Positions 7,801 to 14,403 of a stretch of DNA of 14,665 nucleotides are shown in pieces; position 1 is the stretch's first letter; each line of letters starts with the position of its first letter. Below the pieces are notes generated by a model. It had not been told where the DNA came from. It saw only the letters and a list, made by a program, of their open reading frames with translations, and did no database searches. The DNA is taken from assembly GCA_937881505.1 (NCBI GenBank), contig CALGEM010000286.1, positions 1 through 14,665 on the forward strand, in the 5' to 3' direction. Both the position numbers and the translations under genes were made by a program. The DNA comes from an uncultured euryarchaeote (GTDB lineage: Archaea > Thermoplasmatota > Poseidoniia > Poseidoniales > Poseidoniaceae).

Positions 7801-9824
7801 TCGGCAGTTCCTCCTGTCGTGGAAAAGCCTTGAGCGAAGTCGTTGCCAAGCCACTCGTTGCCGTTCGGGTCAACTAAAACCAAGTCAAGATTGTTCACCA
7901 AACGGGCCTCGGATTGGGCAGCGTTAGCACTTCCAGCCTCATCGGTCCAAACCAGTGTCAAGTCCATGCCATGGCTGGGGTCGATGGAGAAGGAGTACAA
8001 CAAACCGAATCCAGGTGAGAGGACTTTTCGGTCGTCAAAGAAGGTGTCAAGAGCGGTGGAACCATCCATTGGAAGCACAGTACGCTCAAGGTCAACTTCA
8101 CCCCAGCCTTCGGCTGCGTTGGGAATATCTGCAGCACCCAAATCACGGGCACCGTTGATCATGGCCGCCTTCACAAGGGAACTGGAGGGTGCGGAAACGC
8201 CGGCTTGCTCACGAATGAACTCCCGAGTCAGGCCCGCAACACCCGAGGCGATGGCCGTGGCTTGGGATGTGCCGCTGAGGGTCATGTAGTACGAGTTGCC
8301 GTCCGCATGCGTACCGGTCAGGCACGACGGACCAGCCGGATTCCTCGCTTCCTCTGCGAGTCCTGAGCAGATGCCAACGCCAGGTGCCACGAGGTCAGGC
8401 TTGATGCGACCGTCCAAACTTGGTCCGAGAGAGGAGAAATTCACAACCGAACCAGCCGCTGGCGTGCCCGGTGCACCCGTTGTTGAGGCCCCGATGGCGA
8501 TGACGTTCTTGGCGGTCCCCGGGGATGAGACTTGAGAGGCACCAGAGGTCCCTCGGTCGCCAACGGAAAAGATGGGTGTCAGGTCCTTGCGGTCATGAAC
8601 AAAAGTATCGACTGAGCGAGCATCAGCGGTGTATTGGCCATAATTGCCGTTCAATCCCCAAGCGTTGACCGAGATGCGAGCCGTCAATTGTTCGGCGTCC
8701 CTCAACATGTCGTAAATAGAGCCGATGCGCCCAAAGGTCCCGGTCGGGTCGTGCTCCAAAGCGTACATCACGAGATTGGCTGCAGGGGCAACACCACGGG
8801 CGTCTGCATTCCCTGTTCCGTTGCCCAAAACGGAGACTGCAATGTGGGTACCGTGTCCACTGTTCGAATCAGCAGGTGACGGGTCCAAGCCGAACTGCGT
8901 GTACGTCGCAGCGACACGACCGGTCAAATCGGGGTGGTTTCGGTCCAAACCAGTGTCTGCAATAGCGATCATTTCCCCCGAACCGTCGAGGGTGAACGTG
9001 GCGTTGTTGGCCACGTTTTGTACTCCTGCAATCGACCAAGCAAGGGCGTTGTGAACCCGCAATTCTGAGGTCGGCTCGGTCCAAAGAACACGCCCGTCGT
9101 GCGCAAGATGATGGACCAAGGAGCGGGCTGAGGTCGCATCAACAACCGCCAAACACATCCATGCATCGCACGATGCTTCCACTGCACCGTACTGCACCAT
9201 ATCGGTGGCAAGTCCTGCATAGCCACCGACTCCCAAATCCGGTGTTGGCACCACAGCCAGTGCTTTGTGAGCTGCTGGTTGGGTCAGCAATGTGGGGGCG
9301 AGTCGCCAGCCGGGCTGGTGTTGACCAACCCAGCGAACGGCGTCTTCTGCCTGCAGGTCTGCGAAACTCGTTTTCCCGTTCTCGGCAAGGCGAACCAACC
9401 ACGCCTCATCGTGAAGCACATCCAAGACCGTCAGGTCGTGCTTGACCACAAGTTCACTGAACGCCGTCCCATCGGGTTGATGCAATTGAACGATGGCCAT
9501 GCCGGTATGCGATGCATCGTGCTCACGCACCAACGTTGCTGGTACCTCAGGACCCCCACCGAGGAGGGGGTCAAAGCTGCCCAGGGCCAAATGAATCATC
9601 CCCGTCGACGCCATGAGTTGCGTGGTCACGGTGCTTGCGTGCGGCATCGCAGACCAATGGGAAGCAGCCAATTCAAGTCGTTCAACCTCCGAAAGGGATG
9701 ATGTCTCAAGGACGGTTGTTGCAGGTGCTTCATCTGAGCCTTCGGCCGTGGCGGTTATGGCCACCGAAAGAGGGGTGGAAACCATCAGAAAAAGAACGAG
9801 CATAAGCGAGGCTCGTGAAAGCAT
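4845..9824 (-). CDS. Giant secreted, membrane-anchored subtilisin-like serine protease (S8, KP-43-like)
   Basis: Numbered from ATG 9824, the protein has 1659 residues. Residues 1-28 are a signal peptide and about 30-270 a pro-region. The S8 domain follows with catalytic D290 (IADTGLD), H324 (SGHGTH) and S520 (SGTSQA). The position that normally holds the oxyanion Asn is Asp (SVGDRG, D423). Residues of about 590-720 match the beta-barrel domain that follows the catalytic domain in KP-43 proteases (LTLVWTDEAG, LVNNLDLVLVDPNG). Residues of about 725-840 are a CARDB-like domain, and about 1030-1470 hold NEW3-like Ig repeats marked by NTGN or NDGN. One membrane helix (about 1483-1500) ends in RRMKK, followed by an acidic stretch, a Pro-rich region (about 1566-1640) and the C-terminal GWTVEQWQHYGHEWLKRQ. 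The catalytic part is thus outside the cell and the tail inside; it probably degrades external proteins. GAGG lies 3 nt before ATG 9824. A start at 9935 would bury the signal peptide and overlap the GAPDH gene. Confidence 0.92.
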   Translation of the reverse strand: MLSRASLMLVLFLMVSTPLSVAITATAEGSDEAPATTVLETSSLSEVERLELAASHWSAMPHASTVTTQLMASTGMIHLALGSFDPLLGGGPEVPATLVREHDASHTGMAIVQLHQPDGTAFSELVVKHDLTVLDVLHDEAWLVRLAENGKTSFADLQAEDAVRWVGQHQPGWRLAPTLLTQPAAHKALAVVPTPDLGVGGYAGLATDMVQYGAVEASCDAWMCLAVVDATSARSLVHHLAHDGRVLWTEPTSELRVHNALAWSIAGVQNVANNATFTLDGSGEMIAIADTGLDRNHPDLTGRVAATYTQFGLDPSPADSNSGHGTHIAVSVLGNGTGNADARGVAPAANLVMYALEHDPTGTFGRIGSIYDMLRDAEQLTARISVNAWGLNGNYGQYTADARSVDTFVHDRKDLTPIFSVGDRGTSGASQVSSPGTAKNVIAIGASTTGAPGTPAAGSVVNFSSLGPSLDGRIKPDLVAPGVGICSGLAEEARNPAGPSCLTGTHADGNSYYMTLSGTSQATAIASGVAGLTREFIREQAGVSAPSSSLVKAAMINGARDLGAADIPNAAEGWGEVDLERTVLPMDGSTALDTFFDDRKVLSPGFGLLYSFSIDPSHGMDLTLVWTDEAGSANAAQSEARLVNNLDLVLVDPNGNEWLGNDFAQGFSTTGGTADDVNNVERIRVAPGTFSSGSGNWVVKVLHRGGSDQDFALVMSAVATPTPQPDLAVFDGSILASSENPLKNDLISIRLAWVNQGTSTTAPFDIILEDTTAQTTLATASRPALGPGMIDSYTIFHQFTTTGVHSLRLSVDTGNAVSEMNDATSGTDNNIWIEDIEVMALGVRVVVDNDDGTIPETPEQRSANAQMVLDVRNDSGIDIPVSVLHEGTGNQSVVLSATMVQIPVPGRDDFFLPSPDLWTRTFDESTTFTLTAQGTDDANNSLNLRLEDIDADLTTDPNNPRYVRAGTYVIELTARYEYQPTVAHTQRIVIEVEQLDQVQVVAAGTSGLEAIPGQSSIFSISVRNTGNAPAQYSIDCLSEQRWQVMLGTSNSSQLDFEPLNILEYLPMSIRVFVPLVADGVPSAGDTDTVTCYVTSQTDPSMNFTESVTITVLAQESFDVHLKDDDGPVGPNHLSEDIAVDSGQQVHLNMTIENTGNIGIDLDVSVLPDNPQWAIQVSHGEDQDSRQISLSLGPGESTDVRFIFGVPITAEEGDSNGFTIRTERTLSNFRQNVTTLVVKDELGILLTPPAENHIDTVVSDVFSYGEFTVKNTGNTNLGLTWTHGLAPDGWSVGFANPIVYLEPREEKTVRFGLIPPAQAPASDNAFEMLIQVNATNDGRFVEASESVSIGVLASSFGNITAQKGGEGLLQSISRTDGRTETFLIRNDGNAPLDGDITVVLLDKDGEERKDWTVSVEPSTVSGLAVGESLEVAVTLLPSDDVERGTGQLLLNLTTSEGQTSTFEEVVSVEISEGSTGLFNILPPAVSGAIVAALLIGGVVLARRMKKSGELEDDSTSLVAPNTHANPDMLGERREEALDLGSAVDELTSGEVSDEEIAQAIMQSMDLPSVPAAVPQGLPPSGMPPAAVPKGMPPAGMPPGSGKTLPALPVPTPLPQPAPAAIPAPAPAPQQGPPLPPGGLPAGWTVEQWQHYGHEWLKRQG

Positions 9825-9891
9825 GAACCTCGGACACTTCGGACGCTTTTGAAGGAACCTCTTTGCTGTGTTGCAAAGGTGGTTGAATAGT

Positions 9892-10929
9892 TCACAGTCC
9901 ATTATAGGCAGAAATCGCCGCATCGGTCTTGGCAACCGACACTTTCCAGTCCCCTTCGGTTCCCATCAGCGCACGAATGGCATCAACGTTTTCGGGGATG
10001 ACATCGGATTCCTGATGGATGGCTTGGAAGTAATACAGCGTATCGCCGTCGAGTTTGACACCGTCTTCCCAAACAAAAATCTCATGCAGGTCGCCCCACT
10101 TTCTGCCGATGTCGCGAGCGTACTCCATGACTTCCGCCGTTGTCGTAATGTTCGTTTCTGCGCCATTCATGATGATGATGCGTGGGTTCTCGCGCCACAT
10201 TTCGAGGACTGTTTGTGTGGTCAGCCCGTGCCCTTCGGGCAGGAAGGCAACGATGGAGTGGCAGTGCATTAACGTCGTAGGCACCGCCACTGCCATGGAA
10301 TTGATGTCAATTTCAGGCTTGACCGTCATGACATCGGGGCCGTGATGCGAGGGCACCTTCAGCACCGGCTTGATGGCGTTAATCGGTCCCTTTTTCGAGT
10401 CCCCAGGATCGGCAGCGCGCCGAATCATGGTGCATTCCACCTTCAGCGAACCGCAGTGCTCGTAGAGGGGAACAAGGGTGCGAGAAAGTCCGGTGGTATT
10501 ACATGACACAACACGGGTGCCGGCGGCGTTCATGTTTTCTGCATGGTTCGCCGAGGAGGTGTAGGACATGCCCGCCATGTCGTGCTTTTCTCCGCCTTGG
10601 AAGATGTACTTCACACCGGCTTGAACATAGGCCTCTTTGTTGGCTGCACCAACTTTTCCTGGTGAACAATCAACCACGATGTCAGCAACAGCGAGCAGGT
10701 CATCAAGGCCGCCATGACAGGTGTAGCCAGCCGGTCCAAAGGCTGCAATTTTTTCAGCATCGTTGTATGTGCAATAAAGCGGGTAGCCCTTTCGAACGGC
10801 GAGGTCACAACCAAACGAAGGGCGTGTTTTGGTTACGCCGATGATCTCCATATCGTCCTGTGCATCAACTGCATCTGCGACTCGCTTACCGATGGTACCA
10901 TATCCGTTGATGGCGACTTTGATGGTCAT
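9892..10929 (-). CDS. gap: Type II (archaeal) glyceraldehyde-3-phosphate dehydrogenase, phosphorylating
   Basis: This enzyme oxidises glyceraldehyde 3-phosphate to 1,3-bisphosphoglycerate with NAD(P)+, or runs in reverse for gluconeogenesis. The 345-residue protein is the usual length for archaeal GAPDH. It opens with the Rossmann motif INGYGTIGKR (7-16), continues with the TKTRPSFG segment (33-40) expected near the cofactor 2'-phosphate, and has the catalytic cysteine C143 in SCNTTGLSR. The conserved HCHS (222-225) supplies the likely catalytic His. I chose ATG 10929 because the family starts with MxIKVAINGYG; GGAG lies 6 nt upstream. A second ATG at 10941 would add only four residues, while the frame stays open up to 11346, which overlaps the divergent gene and is not credible. 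The gene is first in the minus-strand series, 67 bp ahead of the subtilase, and diverges from the glutamate-synthase-like gene. Confidence 0.96.
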   Translation of the reverse strand: MTIKVAINGYGTIGKRVADAVDAQDDMEIIGVTKTRPSFGCDLAVRKGYPLYCTYNDAEKIAAFGPAGYTCHGGLDDLLAVADIVVDCSPGKVGAANKEAYVQAGVKYIFQGGEKHDMAGMSYTSSANHAENMNAAGTRVVSCNTTGLSRTLVPLYEHCGSLKVECTMIRRAADPGDSKKGPINAIKPVLKVPSHHGPDVMTVKPEIDINSMAVAVPTTLMHCHSIVAFLPEGHGLTTQTVLEMWRENPRIIIMNGAETNITTTAEVMEYARDIGRKWGDLHEIFVWEDGVKLDGDTLYYFQAIHQESDVIPENVDAIRALMGTEGDWKVSVAKTDAAISAYNGL

Positions 10930-10960
10930 GACCTTCTCCATGCTTTGCTCATGAAGGCCG

Positions 10961-10970
10961 TCAATAAAGG
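10961..10970 (-). promoter_or_regulatory. Candidate TATA box for GAPDH
   Basis: The minus strand reads CCTTTATTGA, an AT-rich patch in an otherwise GC-balanced gap. With the archaeal TATA-to-start distance of about 27 bp, transcription would begin near 10939, leaving a leader of about 10 nt that contains GGAGAAGG before ATG 10929. The match to consensus is only moderate. Confidence 0.35.
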
Positions 10971-11035
10971 CTTCTTCACCGCACGGATGCGTCCTGCATC
11001 GGAAATCAAAATTCGTCGGCCAAGTGAACAGCAGT

Positions 11036-11043
11036 GTATTTGT
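11036..11043 (+). promoter_or_regulatory. Candidate TATA box for the glutamate-synthase-like gene
   Basis: GTATTTGT is centred about 26-27 bp before ATG 11066, the distance expected for a leaderless archaeal transcript starting at that ATG. The motif is a weak match, and the two downstream start codons (TTG 11090, ATG 11099) would instead give a short leader with GAGGTC. Confidence 0.3.
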
Positions 11044-11065
11044 GTGAGGGGCACGACCAAGGGCC

Positions 11066-12640
11066 ATGGCGGGTGTTTCCGAGGTCGTCTTGCGCTCGAT
11101 GAACATCAACGAAAAATTGGGCCCTCGTCTCATCGCCGCGGCTGAACAGAACGCCATTCTCAGAATTGGATGGACCAATGCAGGTGACCCTGTCCCCAAA
11201 AACGGAGAGCTCGGTTTGTGCCCTGCTCTTCCTGAAGGTGCCCGACTGCGTGCACTTGGTGTCCTCGGTTCGTGGGTCGCAGCCTTTGGAAGCGGTGGCT
11301 CCTTCACCCTGCAAGGAGATGCAGGAAGTTTTCTCGGGGCCGCCAATCAAGGTACAACCATCGTTTGTGAACGTATGGCTGGCCACTTTACTGGATTCAT
11401 GATGGAAAGCGGCTCCATCACCGTCCTCGACGGAAGTGGAGACGATACAGGCGCCGAAATGCGTGGCGGTCACATCATCGTTCGAGGCGCTACCGGAGCC
11501 CGTGTTGGCGGCGGAATGCACGATGGTCTCATCCTGGTTCACGGCGATGTTGGCCCCGACCCCGGAGCAGGAATGACGGGCGGCCGTATCGTCGTTAACG
11601 GCCGATGCCCAGCACCGCCTCCCGGCGTATTGTTGCGTCCGCTTTCAAAGAAGGAAGTCACAGAAATCAACGGCCTCATTGAAGATGAAAGCATGCACGT
11701 CCCATCCGATGCGGTGTGTTTGGTTCCCCAAGAGGGGTTGCACATTGAATCAACTGGCTTCACAGTATCTACTGATGACCTCTCCAATATTGGGCTGACG
11801 AGTGAAGACCCACCACTGCGTGCCTATGAAACGGTTGACACGGTTGCACTGGTTGGGTTGTCCGAGGAGGTGCAATCCCTCGCTTTGCCACTTCCTCTGC
11901 TCCCCTGCATTGATGCAGGTTCGACCATGCAGGCCACCAAGGAAAACGCAGAAGCTGTTCACAATGTTTTGAACAGGCACCCAGCGCTTGTACTGGAACA
12001 ACCACGCCCTGTTGACATGTTGCTGGTGGCAAAAGCAAACCTTCTGGACATCCGGGGTGCCCTCCCCGAAGCCGGTGGTTTTGCCATTGACTTGCAGCAC
12101 TTACCGCCCATGGATGCTGAGCAACTCGACGGTCTTCTGGTTGCGTTGCGCTCCATGGCCAAAGACAACGTTCCTGCTGCCTTGGTTGAGGCCATCAGCC
12201 GAGTTCAAGCCCTGCACGCCCGTGCGGCCCACCACGGTATTGACCTCGCCATGGCACGTATTGAAGACGGTTCAGGTTTGTCGGAAGCCTCTGCTCTGCC
12301 AATGACGGGACGCTCGAAAAAAGAGCACCTTGGCACAGGTCAAACACAGACTGGATTCCTGCTTGGCTTTGCCGCCAGCGGGCACGACCTCGCCGTCCTT
12401 ATGGCGTCGGGCGTTGATGTGGTTAGCTGTGCTGCGCCAATGGCTGATACCGAGGACATAGCCTATTGGTTGCAAGGTACGCAAGAAGACCTTGCCAGTG
12501 AACTTCGCAGGGTCGGCGTGAAGAGCATCGACATGCTTGAGCGCAAGCATCTACGGGCGCTGAACCATGAAACAGCGGCCGTGAGTGGACTCCGGCTCGC
12601 TGGATATGAACGACCGCTCCCCCATTGGTTTGCGAGGTGA
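11066..12640 (+). CDS. GXGXG-domain protein fused to a degenerate glutamate-synthase FMN-barrel-like domain
   Basis: The protein has 524 residues from ATG 11066. Residues of about 77-180 are a right-handed beta-helix of the GXGXG type, with Gly-rich turns such as GGHIIVRG and GARVGGGMHDG, as in the C-terminal domain of glutamate synthase GltB and in formylmethanofuran dehydrogenase subunit C. Residues of about 250-524 look like a decayed GltB FMN barrel: a DLQHL helix start, an ARIEDGSGLSEAS segment where GltB has a GADGGTGAAP-like motif, and an ending VGVKSIDMLERKHLRALN followed by LAGYERPLP, resembling the end of archaeal GltB barrels. The 3Fe-4S cysteine cluster (CPVGVATQ region) is absent, so ordinary GltB catalysis is unlikely. 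The start is uncertain: TGA at 11045-11047 limits the frame, and TTG 11090 or ATG 11099 are alternatives. pheT follows after 5 bp. It may be a regulatory or structural glutamate-synthase relative; its function is unknown. Confidence 0.75.
   Translation: MAGVSEVVLRSMNINEKLGPRLIAAAEQNAILRIGWTNAGDPVPKNGELGLCPALPEGARLRALGVLGSWVAAFGSGGSFTLQGDAGSFLGAANQGTTIVCERMAGHFTGFMMESGSITVLDGSGDDTGAEMRGGHIIVRGATGARVGGGMHDGLILVHGDVGPDPGAGMTGGRIVVNGRCPAPPPGVLLRPLSKKEVTEINGLIEDESMHVPSDAVCLVPQEGLHIESTGFTVSTDDLSNIGLTSEDPPLRAYETVDTVALVGLSEEVQSLALPLPLLPCIDAGSTMQATKENAEAVHNVLNRHPALVLEQPRPVDMLLVAKANLLDIRGALPEAGGFAIDLQHLPPMDAEQLDGLLVALRSMAKDNVPAALVEAISRVQALHARAAHHGIDLAMARIEDGSGLSEASALPMTGRSKKEHLGTGQTQTGFLLGFAASGHDLAVLMASGVDVVSCAAPMADTEDIAYWLQGTQEDLASELRRVGVKSIDMLERKHLRALNHETAAVSGLRLAGYERPLPHWFAR
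12634..12640 (+). promoter_or_regulatory. Shine-Dalgarno site fixing the pheT start
   Basis: GAGGTGA ends at 12640, 5 nt before ATG 12646, and contains the TGA of the preceding gene. It argues against the upstream in-frame ATG at 12625, which would put seven extra residues before the family's usual N-terminus, and it suggests coupled translation. Confidence 0.7.
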
Positions 12641-12645
12641 AGACC

Positions 12646-14394
12646 ATGCCAACCATTTCCGTTCCACAATCGCTTCTTCGATCCTTGATGGCTCAACAAG
12701 GGTTTGAGCATGATGTGGACGAGGTCAATGAGCAACTACCCTTGCTGGGCACCGATATTGATGCTTGCACAGAAGAGCAACTGGATATCGAAATTTTTCC
12801 AGACCGACCCGACCTCCTCAGCGGAGAAACCTTGGCTGTGGCCATGGCGAATTTCCTCCACAACGCGCCTGCAAAACCCCACCTGGAGGTAGGGGGAAGC
12901 GGCATCACCATGACCGTGGATGCGAGTTTGGAGTCAATCCGCCCGGTGATTTACGGAGCCGTGGTCAAGGGCGTCCAAATCCCTGAAGACGACGAGGAGC
13001 GAGAAGTGTTCATCAAGGGCCTGATGGACCACCAGGAAAAACTCCACTTCGCTCTTGGCCGAGGACGTCGTCGTGCATCCATTGGTGTGCACGACCTGGA
13101 AAAACTCGCCCCCCCCTTCCGTGTCGTTTCCGTGCCAGCATCTCACCGCTTTGTGCCTCTGGCCTGTGAAGAAACGATGAGTGTCTCAGAAATTCTTGAA
13201 CAGCATCCAAAGGGTGTTGATTATGCTCACTTGCTTGAGGGCATGACAGCCTATCCCATGATCCTTGACAGCAACGACGATGTGTTGTCCTTCCCCCCAA
13301 TCATCAACGGCGATCACACCACCGTCACCCATGCGACCAAGGATTTCTTCATCGATGTGACCGGGTGGGACGAACGGGCGTGCGAAGCATCGCTGATGTT
13401 GGTTTGCCTGCAGTTAGCACAGCGCGGCGGAACCGTTCAATCTGTTGAGGTAACGACCTGTCAAGGAAACAGCATCACCACACCAGCCGGGCAAGGACTT
13501 CAACACGCTGTTCCCGAAGAACTGGTGTCCCAACTGCTCGGTCGTTCGTTCACCGATGAGGAACTCAACACCGCCATTCAACGCATGGGTGGACAATTTG
13601 ACGGACGGCGCCCCGCCCCGTCCGACGCTCCGCAACGCTCCAACAAAATGGCCGTCGCCAGCGCCGGCACCTCCGAACTGCTGTTCACCATGCCACGCTG
13701 GCGATTTGACCTGCTCCATCCTGTGGATTTGGTTGAGGAATTGGCCATTGGTCACGGCTACGAAGACCTCGGTGAAGACCTACCGAGGGCCCCGCTAACC
13801 GCACAACCGAGAGAAGACAACCACCTCCGACGTCGTCTTCGAGAATCCATGCAAGGCCTCGGGATGGTGCAAATTCAATCGCTCACGCTTTCCAACGAAC
13901 ACGATCAATTCACCAACATGCGTTGGCAACCAAACCACGAAGTGACGACCATCACCAATCCCATCACGGTCGACCACACCATTCTGAGGCAGCACCTTCT
14001 CCCCGGCTTGTTGAAACTCCTCGCCACCAACCGGCACCACGACCTTCCTCAAGCCGTTTACGAACTCGGCACGGTGGTGCGAGACCACCGAAACGAGGAC
14101 CGATTGGCGTTCCTCACTGCGGAACGAAGCGGTGGCTTTGCGGCTGTTCGCGGTCGCATCCAAGCCTTGTGTACGGATTTGGGCGTGCAAGAATGGACCG
14201 CTGAGCCGCTTCCGGAAGGGGAAGGCCCCTGGTTGGCTGGGCGTGGTGCAAAATTGCTCATCAACGGTCAGTGGGTCGGATGTTTCGGTGAACTTGATCC
14301 CGCCATCGCATCTCATTACGACTTGCGAGTGCCACTCAACGGCGCTGAGTTGGATGTCACTGCCTTGATGGCAGCCATTGATGACCCCGTTTGA
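12646..14394 (+). CDS. pheT: Phenylalanyl-tRNA synthetase beta subunit, archaeal/eukaryotic type
   Basis: PheT pairs with PheS in an alpha2-beta2 enzyme that charges tRNA-Phe. The beta subunit carries the B3/4 editing domain that removes mischarged Tyr. The 582-residue protein starts with MPTISVPQSLLRSL, as in the short archaeal form, and lacks the N-terminal EMAP-like tRNA-binding domain and the C-terminal anticodon-binding domain of bacterial PheT. The IFPDRPDLLSGE segment (50-61) is characteristic. The B3/4 domain spans about 95-265 (with GVHDLEKL), the B5 domain about 275-385 with PRWRFDLLHPVDLVEELAIGHGYEDL-type motif split across 350-375, and the catalytic-core-like domain about 390-580 with TNPIT, LRQHLLPGLL and YELG. 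A Pro/Ser/Ala-rich stretch at about 320-345 looks like a small insertion in B5. A run of eight C at 13109-13116 lies in frame and does not break the gene. pheS is not in this window. Confidence 0.96.
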   Translation: MPTISVPQSLLRSLMAQQGFEHDVDEVNEQLPLLGTDIDACTEEQLDIEIFPDRPDLLSGETLAVAMANFLHNAPAKPHLEVGGSGITMTVDASLESIRPVIYGAVVKGVQIPEDDEEREVFIKGLMDHQEKLHFALGRGRRRASIGVHDLEKLAPPFRVVSVPASHRFVPLACEETMSVSEILEQHPKGVDYAHLLEGMTAYPMILDSNDDVLSFPPIINGDHTTVTHATKDFFIDVTGWDERACEASLMLVCLQLAQRGGTVQSVEVTTCQGNSITTPAGQGLQHAVPEELVSQLLGRSFTDEELNTAIQRMGGQFDGRRPAPSDAPQRSNKMAVASAGTSELLFTMPRWRFDLLHPVDLVEELAIGHGYEDLGEDLPRAPLTAQPREDNHLRRRLRESMQGLGMVQIQSLTLSNEHDQFTNMRWQPNHEVTTITNPITVDHTILRQHLLPGLLKLLATNRHHDLPQAVYELGTVVRDHRNEDRLAFLTAERSGGFAAVRGRIQALCTDLGVQEWTAEPLPEGEGPWLAGRGAKLLINGQWVGCFGELDPAIASHYDLRVPLNGAELDVTALMAAIDDPV

Positions 14395-14403
14395 GGGATG
14401 CTT

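Noticed and set aside
9825..9935. 37-residue N-terminal extension of the subtilase
   Set aside because: It would place charged residues before the signal peptide and overlap the GAPDH stop region.
10930..11346. N-terminal extension of the GAPDH frame
   Set aside because: It overlaps the divergent GltB-like gene, and the family begins at MTIKVAINGYG.
13109..13116. Run of eight C in pheT as a possible frameshift
   Set aside because: The reading frame and the PheT motifs continue normally on both sides.
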